A stretch of DNA of 64,000 nt, from contig NZ_CP162412.1 of assembly GCF_040931995.1 (NCBI RefSeq), forward strand, positions 186,001 through 250,000, given 5' to 3'. The position numbers and the translations under genes are program-made. Position 1 is the stretch's first letter. Every line of letters begins with the position of its first letter. Under the pieces are notes generated by a model. The model did not search any database. It was not told the origin of the DNA and saw only the letters and a program-made list of their open reading frames with translations. The DNA is from Pelagovum sp. HNIBRBA483 (GTDB lineage: Bacteria; Pseudomonadota; Alphaproteobacteria; Rhodobacterales; Rhodobacteraceae). Of this stretch, positions 46,023 to 55,379 are shown in pieces.

Positions 46023-46823
46023 ATGATCGAAAACACCTATTTGGTCGCGCTTTTCCTTGGCTTGATCGAAGGCTTGACAGAATTCATTCCTGTCTCTTCG
46101 ACTGGTCATCTTCTCCTGACCAGTTATTTCATCGGTTTTGAAAGTGCGGGTCGGACGTTCGAGGTGGTGATTCAGGTTGGGGCAGTTTTGGCGCTTCTGC
46201 TGGTTTATTTTGCCAAGCTGGTAGATGTAGTGCTGCGTTCTGCCTCTGACCCCTCAGCGCGAAAATTCATCCTATCAGTTTTAGTGGCTTTCTTGCCCGC
46301 CGCTGTAATCGGCGTTTTGGCGCATGACATTATCAAAACGGTTTTCTTCGAAACGCCCACGTTGATCGCGTCGATGCTGATCATTGGCGGTGTGGTTCTT
46401 TTGTTGGTTGACCGATGGGTCGGCGCACCGCGTCACGAAGATGCGATGGCGTTCTCCCTACCGATGGCTTTCAAGATCGGCTTGATTCAGTGTCTTGCGA
46501 TGATCCCCGGTGTCTCGCGCTCGGGGGCGACAATCGTGGGCGCGTTGCTGCTTGGTTCAAGCAAGCGGGCCGCCGCTGAGTTTTCCTTCTTTCTCTCGAT
46601 GCCGACTATGATGGGTGCATTTACCTATGATTTGTGGAAATCGCGCGACATGCTCGATGGCTCTGCAATGACAGAGATCGCCATCGGTTTTGCGATGGCG
46701 TTTATAAGCGGGCTTACCGTTGTGCGTTGGCTTCTGAACTTTGTGAGCCGTCATGGCTACGCCATATTTGGGTGGTGGCGAATCGTTGTCGGAAGCGCAG
46801 CGCTCTTTTTTATATGGCTCTAG
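46023..46823 (+). CDS. uppP: undecaprenyl-diphosphatase
   Basis: 266 residues, multi-pass membrane protein. UppP motifs: [19 protein letters not shown] near the start and [20 protein letters not shown] in the second repeat half. It recycles undecaprenyl pyrophosphate, the lipid carrier for peptidoglycan and surface polysaccharides, and gives bacitracin tolerance. 16 bases after the NDUFA9-like gene, so likely co-transcribed. Confidence 0.96.
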   Translation: MIENTYLVALFLGLIEGLTEFIPVSSTGHLLLTSYFIGFESAGRTFEVVIQVGAVLALLLVYFAKLVDVVLRSASDPSARKFILSVLVAFLPAAVIGVLAHDIIKTVFFETPTLIASMLIIGGVVLLLVDRWVGAPRHEDAMAFSLPMAFKIGLIQCLAMIPGVSRSGATIVGALLLGSSKRAAAEFSFFLSMPTMMGAFTYDLWKSRDMLDGSAMTEIAIGFAMAFISGLTVVRWLLNFVSRHGYAIFGWWRIVVGSAALFFIWL

Positions 46824-46831
46824 CGCCATAA

Positions 46832-46855
46832 AGGTAATAATTAGTTACCTATAAT
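46832..46855 (+). promoter_or_regulatory. inverted repeat operator overlapping a TATAAT, upstream of gltD
   Basis: AGGTAA (46832-46837), 7-base spacer TAATTAG, TTACCT (46845-46850): a perfect 6-base inverted repeat. Its last base is the first base of a perfect -10, TATAAT (46850-46855). No -35 hexamer is visible, so an activator or repressor binding the repeat is plausible. Leader to gltD would be about 118 bases. Confidence 0.55.
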
Positions 46856-46907
46856 GAGAGAAATTTAACGACCCGAACGCTCGATAAGATAAAATTTAAC
46901 CTTTTAG

Positions 46908-46926
46908 GTCAGCCATGCTGACTTTT
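46908..46926 (+). terminator. short terminator-like hairpin between uppP and gltD
   Basis: GTCAGC (46908-46913), loop CAT, GCTGAC (46917-46922), then TTTT. If the TATAAT at 46850 drives gltD, this hairpin lies in its leader; otherwise it ends the uppP transcript. Confidence 0.5.
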
Positions 46927-46979
46927 CATTTCTCTCGGGTCCATGTAAGGGAAGCAGTCTCTAAAGGATGGAGGGGTCT

Positions 46980-48416
46980 GTGGCTGTTCAGAAAATGCTC
47001 AAATTCGTAGACGTTGACCGGTCGATGCCGGAGAAGCGTTCGGCGGGGGAACGTCGCGCGGATTTTGATGAAATCTACGCGCAGTACGCAAAAGACAAAG
47101 CTGAAGAGCAAGCATCACGCTGTAGCCAGTGTGGCGTTCCCTATTGCCAGTCGCATTGCCCCTTGCACAACAATATTCCCGACTGGCTGCGCCTCACCGC
47201 TGAAGGACGGCTTCAGGAAGCCTACGAAATCAGCCAAGCAACCAACACGTTCCCCGAAATTTGTGGCCGTATCTGCCCGCAAGACCGCCTTTGTGAAGGC
47301 AATTGCGTGATCGAGCAGTCAGGTCACGGCACGGTCACCATCGGCTCGGTTGAGAAGTATATTACCGACACCGCTTGGGAAAACGGCTGGGTCAAGCCCA
47401 TCGCCCCCGCGCAGGAGCGCAGTGAGAGTGTCGGCATCATCGGAGCTGGCCCTGGCGGCCTTGCTGCGGCCGATATGCTGCGGCGCGAAGGTATGCAGGT
47501 GACGGTTTATGATCGCTACGACCGCGCTGGCGGCTTGCTTACATACGGTATTCCTGGCTTCAAACTTGAAAAAGATACCGTGATGCAGCGGATCGAACAG
47601 CTGGAACAAGGTGGTGTCGAATTCGTACTTAACTGCACAGTCGGTGATGACATCTCGTTTGATGCGATCCGCGGCAAGCATGATGCCGTTCTCATCGCGA
47701 CTGGTGTGTACAAGACCCGCGATCTAACGGCACCGGGTGTCGACCTGAATGGCGTCGTTCGCGCGATTGATTACCTTACCGCGTCCAACCGCAAAAGCTT
47801 CGGTGACGACGTGCCGGAATTCGACAGCGGCGAGTTGAACGCAGAAGGCAAGAAGGTCGTCGTCATTGGCGGCGGTGACACCGCAATGGACTGCGTTCGC
47901 ACAGCCATTCGCCAAGGTGCTGATAGCGTCAAATGCCTGTACCGCCGCGACCGTGCGAACATGCCCGGTTCGCAGCGTGAAGTTGCCAACGCCGAAGAGG
48001 AAGGCGCTGAATTCGTTTGGCTTTCCGCACCAAAGGGCTTTGCTGGCGAAGGCGATGTGACTGGCGTTGAAGTTCAGAAGATGCATTTGGGCGCACCTGA
48101 TGCAACAGGCCGCCAGACCCCCGAGCTGATCGAGGGCTCCGAATACATCGAAGAAGCCGATTTGGTGATCAAAGCGCTTGGTTTCGAGCCAGAAGACCTC
48201 CCGAAACTTTGGGGTGTTGAAGGGCTGGAGGTGACCCGTTGGGGCACCATCAATGCTGCGTTCGAGACAGGGCAAACAAGCTTGGATGGCGTCTTTGCCG
48301 TGGGCGATATCGTCCGTGGTGCGAGCCTTGTAGTTTGGGCGATCCGCGATGGGCGTGATAGCTCGAAAGCGATCTTGGACTACCTCAACGAAACCGCCAG
48401 CATGGCGGCTGAATAG
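46980..48416 (+). CDS. gltD: glutamate synthase small subunit (NADPH)
   Basis: 478 residues from GTG 46980, chosen because GGAGGGG precedes it; ATG 46968 is in frame but overlaps that site. N-terminal iron-sulfur cysteines: CSQCGVPYCQSHCPLHNN and CGRICPQDRLCEGNC. Then FAD loop GIIGAGPGGLAAADML and NADPH loop VVIGGGDTAMDC. It feeds electrons to GltB to make glutamate from glutamine and 2-oxoglutarate. Followed by a small exported-protein gene and then gltB. Confidence 0.96.
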   Translation: MAVQKMLKFVDVDRSMPEKRSAGERRADFDEIYAQYAKDKAEEQASRCSQCGVPYCQSHCPLHNNIPDWLRLTAEGRLQEAYEISQATNTFPEICGRICPQDRLCEGNCVIEQSGHGTVTIGSVEKYITDTAWENGWVKPIAPAQERSESVGIIGAGPGGLAAADMLRREGMQVTVYDRYDRAGGLLTYGIPGFKLEKDTVMQRIEQLEQGGVEFVLNCTVGDDISFDAIRGKHDAVLIATGVYKTRDLTAPGVDLNGVVRAIDYLTASNRKSFGDDVPEFDSGELNAEGKKVVVIGGGDTAMDCVRTAIRQGADSVKCLYRRDRANMPGSQREVANAEEEGAEFVWLSAPKGFAGEGDVTGVEVQKMHLGAPDATGRQTPELIEGSEYIEEADLVIKALGFEPEDLPKLWGVEGLEVTRWGTINAAFETGQTSLDGVFAVGDIVRGASLVVWAIRDGRDSSKAILDYLNETASMAAE

Positions 48417-48427
48417 CCCAAAACGTT

Positions 48428-48471
48428 GATACACAACTGATGCACAACCGATGCACATTCCATGCATACGC
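48428..48471 (+). repeat. 11-bp phased tandem repeats downstream of gltD
   Basis: Four head-to-tail 11-base units: TGATACACAAC, TGATGCACAAC, CGATGCACATT, CCATGCATACG, with a TGCA core recurring every 11 bases and once more 12 bases later at 48476-48479. The period equals one helical turn, so the cores face one side of the DNA. They lie 12 bases after the gltD stop and 52 before the next ATG. Confidence 0.75.
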
Positions 48472-48522
48472 GTCTGCATCAAAGCGGAGCAGAATGGTCA
48501 GCCCTGCTGACGGGTAACGGAA

Positions 48523-49272
48523 ATGAGCACAAACGCGCGCTTAACAAAGATGGCAGTAAGGAAAGCCTTTTCAGGGCTGGCCTTGTGCGTCTTGGCCTCT
48601 GCCGCCAGCGCGCAAAGCTTCCAACTTCCGGCCGGTTGCACGGGGTATGTCACCGTCCAGCAGCGATCCTGCACCGTCTCGCACCATTTTACCTGTGAAG
48701 GTGATCCGGCTGGCTATCAGCAACGCATCGATATGGATGAAGACGGCATAACCTTCGTCAGCACCATTGATGTGGAAGCGCAGTGGATCGAAAGCATCCA
48801 TGTTCTCGCGGGCTACGCGACGCGGCTGAACCCTGCGCCGACCGATCCGGCTTCGCTTACCAATCTGTTGGATAACGGGCTGGATACCTATGACTTCGTC
48901 ACCAGCACTGAAACTGGCGAAAGCACGAGGTTTCTTGGGCAGGATGCATTGACCGGCGATAAAGTGGTGATCGACGGTGTCGAACTCCTCCAGACTGATT
49001 ATTTCATCCGCGCCTATGATGATGCGGGTGAGGAACTTTGGCGCAGCGCGGGTAAAGAATTTGTCCACCCTGAATGGCGCCTCTTTCTGGCGGGCAAGTC
49101 GCGCGTGACTGTCCCCGAAGACTCATTCGAATCAGATGACACACCGATGGAATTCAGCTTCCCAGGCGAAGACGGCTTCCTCTCGGTCAAACCGAAATAC
49201 GGCTGCAACGCGGTTTTCTCGCAGCTGCCCGTTCTTCCCGAATATGAGGAGATCAACAATGACCATCTATGA
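48523..49272 (+). CDS. exported protein of unknown function between gltD and gltB
   Basis: 249 residues. A signal peptide (KAFSGLALCVLASAASAQ, cleavage near residue 31) places it in the periplasm. The mature part begins with paired cysteines (LPAGCTGYVTVQQRSCTVSHHFTCEGD) and has a third Cys late (KYGCNAVF), so disulphides are likely. No catalytic motif recognised. A second ATG at 48550 would give a tidier signal peptide. It overlaps gltB by 14 bases, so its expression is tied to glutamate synthase, a placement I recall in other Rhodobacterales. Confidence 0.75.
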   Translation: MSTNARLTKMAVRKAFSGLALCVLASAASAQSFQLPAGCTGYVTVQQRSCTVSHHFTCEGDPAGYQQRIDMDEDGITFVSTIDVEAQWIESIHVLAGYATRLNPAPTDPASLTNLLDNGLDTYDFVTSTETGESTRFLGQDALTGDKVVIDGVELLQTDYFIRAYDDAGEELWRSAGKEFVHPEWRLFLAGKSRVTVPEDSFESDDTPMEFSFPGEDGFLSVKPKYGCNAVFSQLPVLPEYEEINNDHL

Positions 49273-52200
49273 TGAAAACTGGGCCGCAAACGAGGATGCA
49301 AAGCGCGCGTGGATGGCTGAAAATAGCCTGTGGCGCGAAGAGGATGAACATTCATCCTGTGGTGTTGGTCTTGTCGTCGCGATTGACGGGCAGGCCTCCC
49401 GCAGCGTCGTCGAGAAAGGCATTGATGCGTTGAAGGCCGTTTGGCACCGTGGTGCTGTCGATGCTGATGGCAAGACCGGCGATGGTGCTGGCATTCACGT
49501 CCAGATCCCTGTGCGGTTCTTCTACGACCAGATCCGCCGCACTGGCCACGAGCCGGATCAGAATAAGCTGATTGCTGTGGGCCAAGTGTTCCTGCCGCGC
49601 ACCGATTTCGGCGCACAAGAGCGTTGCCGGACGATTGTTGAGTCCGAAGTTCTGCGCATGGGCCATTACATCTATGGCTGGCGCCATGTACCGCAAAACA
49701 TCGAATGCTTGGGCGAAAAGGCAAATGCCACCCGCCCAGAGATCGAACAGATCCTGATCCGCAACGAGAAAAACATCGGTGAAGAGGAGTTCGAGCGCGA
49801 ACTGTACATCATTCGGCGCCGCATCGAGAAAGCCGCGCTCGCGGCTCAGGTGTCGCAGCTTTACTTCTGCTCGCTCTCCTGCCGCTCTATCATATACAAG
49901 GGTATGATGCTGGCCGAGCAGGTTGCCGAGTTCTACCCTGATCTGCTGGACGAGCGGTTTGAATCCGCCTTCGCGATCTATCACCAGCGTTATTCGACCA
50001 ATACTTTCCCGCAATGGGCATTGGCGCAGCCGTTCCGCATGCTCGCTCATAACGGCGAGATCAACACGCTGAAAGGCAACGTCAACTGGATGCGCAGCCA
50101 CGAGATTCGTATGGCTTCCGGCGCATTTGGCGACGCGGCCGAGGACATCAAGCCGATCGTTCCGGCTGGTATCTCCGATTCTGGCGCGTTGGATAGCGTA
50201 TTCGAGGTGCTCGTCCGTGCAGGGCGCAGCGCGCCGATGGCCAAGACGATGCTTGTGCCTGAAAGCTGGTCGAAGCAGGCCGTTGAGATGCCGCAGGCGT
50301 GGCAGGATATGTATTCCTACTGCAATGCCGTGATGGAGCCGTGGGACGGCCCCGCCGCATTGGCGATGACCGATGGTCGTTGGGTCTGCGGTGGTCTTGA
50401 CCGTAACGGCCTGCGCCCGCTGCGCTATGTCGTGACGGGTGATGGCCTTCTGATCGCAGGCTCGGAAGCGGGCATGGTCGCGATTGATGAAGCGACTGTG
50501 GTTGAGAAGGGCGCGCTTGGTCCGGGGCAGCTGATTGCCGTTGATATGCAAGAAGGCAAGCTGTTCCACGATACCGCGATCAAGGACAAACTGGCCGCCA
50601 GCCAGCCGTTTGGCGATTGGGTCGAGAAGGTTGTCGATCTCTCAGACATGATGCGCGACGTGCCTGAGAAGGCCCTTTTTGAAGGCGATGACCTGCGCCG
50701 CCGGCAGATTGCAGCAGGATATTCGATGGAGGAACTGGAGCAGATCCTCGCACCGATGGCCGAAGATGGCAAAGAGGCGATCGCGTCGATGGGCGATGAC
50801 ACGCCTTCTGCTGTTCTGTCGAAGCAGTATCGCCCGCTGTCGCATTTCTTCCGTCAGAACTTCAGTCAGGTGACGAACCCGCCGATCGACAGCTTGCGCG
50901 AAAGCCGCGTAATGAGCCTCAAGACGCGGTTCGGGAACCTCAAGAACGTGCTCGACGAAAGCTCCAGCCAGACCGAAATTCTGGTTCTGGAAACGCCGTT
51001 CATCGCCAATGCCGAGTTCGACGAGATGGTGCGCCATTTTGACGATACCGTGACCTTCATCGACTGTACCTTTGATGCGGATTCCGATCATGACGCGCTT
51101 CAGCGCGAGTTGCAGCGCGTGCGCGAAGAGGCCGAAGATGCAGTCCGCTCCGGCGCTGGGCATCTGGTTCTGACGGACGAACACCAGTCCGCCACCCGCG
51201 TTGCGATGCCGATGATCTTGGCGACGAGCGCCGTACATAGCTGGCTGACCCGTAAAGGCCTGCGCACGTTCTGCTCGATGAACGTGCGGTCGGCGGAATG
51301 CATTGACCCGCATTACTTTGCGGTTCTAATCGGTTGCGGCGCGACGACGGTGAACGCCTATCTCGCGCAGGACTCCATTGCTGACCGTGTGAACCGTGGC
51401 CTGATTGAAGGCCCGTTGAGCGCCGCCGTGAACAGGTTCCGTCTGGCGATTGATGCTGGCCTTCTGAAGATCATGTCGAAGATGGGCATCTCGGTTCTGT
51501 CCTCCTATCGCGGGGGTCTGAACTTCGAGGCAGTTGGCTTGTCGCGGGCGATGGTCGCTGAATATTTCCCCGGCATGCCGTCGCGTATTTCGGGCATTGG
51601 CTTGCATGGTATCCAGCACAAACTGGAAGACGTGCATGCAAAGGGCTGGAAAACTGGTCAGGACGTTCTTCCGATTGGTGGTTTCTACAAGGCCCGCCGC
51701 TCTGGCGAGAAGCACGCTTGGGAAGCCCAGACCATGCACATGATGCAGGCGGCTTGTAACAAAGCCTCCTACGAGCTGTGGAAGCAGTATTCAGCAGCCA
51801 TGCAATCCAACCCGCCGATCCATTTGCGCGACCTTCTGGCGGTGAAGCCGCTGGGTGAAGCGATTCCGATTGATCAGGTCGAAAGCATCACGTCTATCCG
51901 CAAGCGCTTTGTCACGCCGGGCATGTCGCTGGGTGCTCTGTCACCCGAAGCGCACAAGACGCTCAACGTCGCGATGAACCGGATCGGTGCGAAATCTGAC
52001 TCTGGTGAAGGCGGCGAGGATCCGGCGCATTTCCACCCCGAGGCGAACGGCGATAATCCTTCTGCCAAGATCAAGCAGGTGGCGTCTGGCCGTTTTGGCG
52101 TGACCGCCGAATACCTCAACCAGTGCGAAGAGCTGGAGATCAAGGTCGCGCAAGGCGCGAAGCCGGGCGAAGGTGGCCAGCTGCCGGGGATGAAGGTCAC

Positions 52201-53797
52201 GGATCTGATCGCGCGTTTGCGCCATTCGACCAAAGGCGTAACGCTGATCTCGCCACCGCCGCACCATGACATCTATTCGATCGAAGATCTGGCCCAGCTG
52301 ATCTACGATCTGAAGCAGATCAACCCGCGTTGTAAGGTTACGGTCAAGCTCGTTGCGGCTTCGGGCGTTGGTACGATTGCGGCTGGCGTTGCCAAGGCAA
52401 AGGCCGATGTGATCCTGATTTCGGGTCACAATGGCGGCACGGGCGCAAGCCCTGCGACCTCGATCAAATATGCAGGTCTTCCATGGGAGATGGGCCTCAC
52501 CGAAGCGCATCAGGTGCTCGCCATGAACAACCTGCGTGAGCGGGTAACATTGCGGACAGACGGTGGCCTGCGTACAGGCCGTGATATCGTCATGGCGGCG
52601 ATGATGGGTGCCGAAGAATTTGGCATCGGCACCGCTGCGCTGATCGCAATGGGTTGTATCATGGTGCGTCAGTGCCAGTCGAATACCTGCCCTGTTGGTG
52701 TTTGCACGCAGAACGAAGAGCTGCGCGCGAAGTTCACCGGCAATGCCGATAAGGTTGTGAACCTGATCACCTTCTACGCGCAGGAAGTCCGCGAATTGCT
52801 TGCCTCTATCGGCGCGCGGTCGCTTGACGAGGTGATCGGTCGCGCCGATCTCCTTGCACAGGTCAGCCGTGGCTCGGCGCATCTGGACGATCTCGATCTC
52901 AATCCGCTGTTGATCACCGTCGATGGCGCGGAAAAGATCATCTATGATCGCAACAAGCCGCGCATCGAAGTGCCTGACACGCTGGATGCGGAAATCGTCA
53001 AGGACGCAGCACGCTTCCTCAACGATGGTGAGAAGATGCAGCTGCACTACGCAGTGCAAAACACACACCGCACAATCGGTACCCGCGTTTCGAGCCATAT
53101 CGTGCGCAACTTTGGCATGCGAAATAACCTCCAGCCGGATCACCTGACTGTCAAACTGACCGGCAGCGCTGGTCAGTCCTTGGGCGCGTTTGCAGCCCCG
53201 GGCCTGAAGCTCGAAGTCTCTGGTGACGCGAACGACTATGTCGGCAAGGGCCTCTCCGGCGGTACGGTTATTGTCCGCCCGCCGATGGCCAGCCCGCTGG
53301 TCGCCGAGGATAACACGATCATCGGCAATACAGTTCTCTACGGTGCCACCGCTGGTTATCTCTTTGCGGCAGGTCGTGCGGGTGAGCGTTTCGCGGTGCG
53401 AAACTCCGGCGCGCATGTGGTTGTCGAAGGCTGCGGCTCCAACGGGTGTGAATACATGACCGGAGGCGTTGCCGTGATCCTTGGTAGCATCGGTGCAAAC
53501 TTTGGCGCGGGTATGACGGGTGGCATGGCCTACCTCTATGATCCGAAGGGCGAGGCCCGCCCGCTGATCAACATGGAAACCCTTGTCGCCTGCCCTGTTA
53601 CCGTTGCCGAATGGGAGGCACAGCTGAAGGGCCTGATCGAGCGCCATCTCGCAGAGACAGGAAGCCGCAAGGCCGAGCGTATCCTGCAAGATTGGGAAAC
53701 CGAAAAGGCGCACTTCCTGCAAATCTGCCCGAAAGAGATGCTGGTGCATATTCCGCATCCGCTCAGCTACGAAGAAACGGCCATCCCGGCAGAATAA
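49259..53797 (+). CDS. gltB: glutamate synthase large subunit
   Basis: 1512 residues from ATG 49259 (the upstream in-frame part lies in the preceding gene). Ntn-type glutaminase: a propeptide of about 33 residues, then Cys34 (SSCGVGLVV) as the exposed nucleophile after cleavage. Central and FMN domains follow, with the 3Fe-4S cysteines in CIMVRQCQSNTCPVGVC, and a C-terminal beta-helix (GLSGGTVIVRPP, EGCGSNGCEYMTGG). It makes glutamate with GltD. A UUCG-loop terminator follows. Confidence 0.97.
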   Translation: MTIYDENWAANEDAKRAWMAENSLWREEDEHSSCGVGLVVAIDGQASRSVVEKGIDALKAVWHRGAVDADGKTGDGAGIHVQIPVRFFYDQIRRTGHEPDQNKLIAVGQVFLPRTDFGAQERCRTIVESEVLRMGHYIYGWRHVPQNIECLGEKANATRPEIEQILIRNEKNIGEEEFERELYIIRRRIEKAALAAQVSQLYFCSLSCRSIIYKGMMLAEQVAEFYPDLLDERFESAFAIYHQRYSTNTFPQWALAQPFRMLAHNGEINTLKGNVNWMRSHEIRMASGAFGDAAEDIKPIVPAGISDSGALDSVFEVLVRAGRSAPMAKTMLVPESWSKQAVEMPQAWQDMYSYCNAVMEPWDGPAALAMTDGRWVCGGLDRNGLRPLRYVVTGDGLLIAGSEAGMVAIDEATVVEKGALGPGQLIAVDMQEGKLFHDTAIKDKLAASQPFGDWVEKVVDLSDMMRDVPEKALFEGDDLRRRQIAAGYSMEELEQILAPMAEDGKEAIASMGDDTPSAVLSKQYRPLSHFFRQNFSQVTNPPIDSLRESRVMSLKTRFGNLKNVLDESSSQTEILVLETPFIANAEFDEMVRHFDDTVTFIDCTFDADSDHDALQRELQRVREEAEDAVRSGAGHLVLTDEHQSATRVAMPMILATSAVHSWLTRKGLRTFCSMNVRSAECIDPHYFAVLIGCGATTVNAYLAQDSIADRVNRGLIEGPLSAAVNRFRLAIDAGLLKIMSKMGISVLSSYRGGLNFEAVGLSRAMVAEYFPGMPSRISGIGLHGIQHKLEDVHAKGWKTGQDVLPIGGFYKARRSGEKHAWEAQTMHMMQAACNKASYELWKQYSAAMQSNPPIHLRDLLAVKPLGEAIPIDQVESITSIRKRFVTPGMSLGALSPEAHKTLNVAMNRIGAKSDSGEGGEDPAHFHPEANGDNPSAKIKQVASGRFGVTAEYLNQCEELEIKVAQGAKPGEGGQLPGMKVTDLIARLRHSTKGVTLISPPPHHDIYSIEDLAQLIYDLKQINPRCKVTVKLVAASGVGTIAAGVAKAKADVILISGHNGGTGASPATSIKYAGLPWEMGLTEAHQVLAMNNLRERVTLRTDGGLRTGRDIVMAAMMGAEEFGIGTAALIAMGCIMVRQCQSNTCPVGVCTQNEELRAKFTGNADKVVNLITFYAQEVRELLASIGARSLDEVIGRADLLAQVSRGSAHLDDLDLNPLLITVDGAEKIIYDRNKPRIEVPDTLDAEIVKDAARFLNDGEKMQLHYAVQNTHRTIGTRVSSHIVRNFGMRNNLQPDHLTVKLTGSAGQSLGAFAAPGLKLEVSGDANDYVGKGLSGGTVIVRPPMASPLVAEDNTIIGNTVLYGATAGYLFAAGRAGERFAVRNSGAHVVVEGCGSNGCEYMTGGVAVILGSIGANFGAGMTGGMAYLYDPKGEARPLINMETLVACPVTVAEWEAQLKGLIERHLAETGSRKAERILQDWETEKAHFLQICPKEMLVHIPHPLSYEETAIPAE

Positions 53798-53807
53798 GAA
53801 AACAGAG

Positions 53808-53831
53808 CGGCGGCCTTCGGGCCGCCGTTTT
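53808..53831 (+). terminator. intrinsic terminator of gltB
   Basis: CGGCGGCC (53808-53815), loop TTCG, GGCCGCCG (53820-53827), then TTTTGCTTTT. The stable UUCG tetraloop makes it strong. Confidence 0.93.
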
Positions 53832-53868
53832 GCTTTTCCGCCTCCGCGAACTGACCTATAGCAGGGTC

Positions 53869-54624
53869 ATGGCAAAGGCAGGCATACCGCAAAAAAGCAC
53901 AAAGCGAAAAAAGGCAAAGGCTGCCGTCCCTCTGCGGCAGCGCCTGACTGAACGCGCGCGTTGGATCGCCAAGTGGAGTGTGCGGGGATTATTGGCGCTG
54001 TGTGGCGTGGTCGTGTTGATGACGTTGCTCTACCGTTTCGTGCCGGTGCCTGCGACGCCTTATATTCTGGCCGAGCGATTCCGCCACGGGAGCCTCGAAA
54101 AGGACTGGGTGCCCGCCGAGCAGATCGCGCCGGTCATGCTGCGCGCCGCCGTCGCAGCGGAGGATGCGAATTTTTGCGCGCATTGGGGCTTTGATATGAA
54201 AGCAATCCGCGCGGTGATCGATTCCGGTCAGTCGCGTGGTGCTTCGTCGATCAGTCAGCAGGTGGCGAAGAATGTGTATCTCTGGCAGGGTCGGAGCTGG
54301 CCGCGTAAAGCGCTTGAGGCCTTGTTGACGCCGGTGGTCGAGGCGGCGTGGCCAAAGCGGCGGATTCTTGAAGTCTATCTCAACGTTGCCGAGTTTGATC
54401 GCGGGGTCTTTGGGGTCGAAGCTGCGGCGCAGAGCTATTTCGGGATTTCGGCAGCTGACCTATCACCACGGCAGGCTGCTTTACTGGCTGCAATTCTGCC
54501 CGACCCGAAGAACCGTTCGGCGGCACAACCCAGTGCTTTCGTTTCGTCGCGGGCCGAGGCGATTGCCGACGGGGCCGCGACGATCCTGGCCGATGGGCGC
54601 GCGGCTTGTTTCGAGCAAGGTTGA
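53869..54624 (+). CDS. mtgA: monofunctional peptidoglycan glycosyltransferase
   Basis: 251 residues. Basic cytoplasmic N-terminus (QKSTKRKKAKAAVP), one membrane helix (GLLALCGVVVLMTLLYRFV) and a GT51 domain: catalytic Glu in AAVAAEDANFCAHWG, then RGASSISQQVAKNVYLW, and RRILEVYLNVAEFDRGVFG. It polymerises lipid II glycan strands without a transpeptidase. The ATG at 53869 lies 38 bases after the gltB terminator; the upstream open frame runs back into gltB. Confidence 0.94.
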   Translation: MAKAGIPQKSTKRKKAKAAVPLRQRLTERARWIAKWSVRGLLALCGVVVLMTLLYRFVPVPATPYILAERFRHGSLEKDWVPAEQIAPVMLRAAVAAEDANFCAHWGFDMKAIRAVIDSGQSRGASSISQQVAKNVYLWQGRSWPRKALEALLTPVVEAAWPKRRILEVYLNVAEFDRGVFGVEAAAQSYFGISAADLSPRQAALLAAILPDPKNRSAAQPSAFVSSRAEAIADGAATILADGRAACFEQG

Positions 54625-54705
54625 TGCCCTGCGCCAGAGAGACAGTTGATCCGCTCATCAGGTTACGGCATTGAGGACCAAACACAGGACAGGTAGCCGA
54701 ATTTA

Positions 54706-55371
54706 ATGCACCGTTTGTATCATTACCCGTTGTCGCCGTTTTCGCGCAAAGTGCGGCTGGTTCTGGCCGAGAAAAAGATCGAGGTCGAGCTGGCTGAGGA
54801 GCGTTACTGGGAGAAAACCCCAGAATTCTTACGCCGAAATCCGGCGGGGCAGGTTCCCGTGTTGAAGATCGGGAACCGCTTAATGCCCGATAGTGGAGCG
54901 ATCTGCGAATATCTCGAGGAGACGCATCCGACCCCGCCTTTGCTGCCCGCGACGCCGGAAGGCCGCTATGAGGCGCGGCGCTTGGTGGCATGGTTCGACG
55001 ACAAGTTCTATCATGAGGTTACGAGCAAGCTGGTGGGCGAGCGGGTGTTTCGCAAGGTCCAAGGCACTGGCTACCCCGACAGTGCCAACCTCAAGGCAGG
55101 CACCAAGGCGATCAAGTTCCACCTCGGTTACATGACATGGTTGTTGGAAAGCCGTCGTTGGCTTGCGGGGAACGAGATGACAATTGCGGATTTCGCGGCG
55201 GCGGCACATTTGAGCTGCATCGATTATATTTCGGATGTGAACTGGAACGCGGCGGATTCCGTCAAGGACTGGTACGCCAAGATCAAGTCCCGCCCTGCCT
55301 TCCGATCGATCCTTGCCGATCAGGTGCCTGGTTTCCCGCAACCCTCGCATTACGCCGATCTGGATTTCTGA
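54706..55371 (+). CDS. glutathione S-transferase family protein, FzlA-like
   Basis: 221 residues. Thioredoxin-like N-domain ([44 protein letters not shown]) and an all-helical C-domain with [15 protein letters not shown] and [20 protein letters not shown]. The segment [11 protein letters not shown], the C-terminal DYISDVNW and [14 protein letters not shown] resemble FzlA, the FtsZ-binding GST-fold protein needed for division in Caulobacter. A simple detoxifying GST is the alternative. queG follows 8 bases later. Confidence 0.78.
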   Translation: MHRLYHYPLSPFSRKVRLVLAEKKIEVELAEERYWEKTPEFLRRNPAGQVPVLKIGNRLMPDSGAICEYLEETHPTPPLLPATPEGRYEARRLVAWFDDKFYHEVTSKLVGERVFRKVQGTGYPDSANLKAGTKAIKFHLGYMTWLLESRRWLAGNEMTIADFAAAAHLSCIDYISDVNWNAADSVKDWYAKIKSRPAFRSILADQVPGFPQPSHYADLDF

Positions 55372-55379
55372 GCGGTGCC

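Noticed and set aside
49352-50569. 405-codon open frame on the minus strand within gltB
   Set aside because: Shadow frame over the conserved glutaminase domain.
51941-53758. 605-codon open frame on the minus strand across gltB
   Set aside because: Shadow of gltB third-position GC bias; no recognisable motif.
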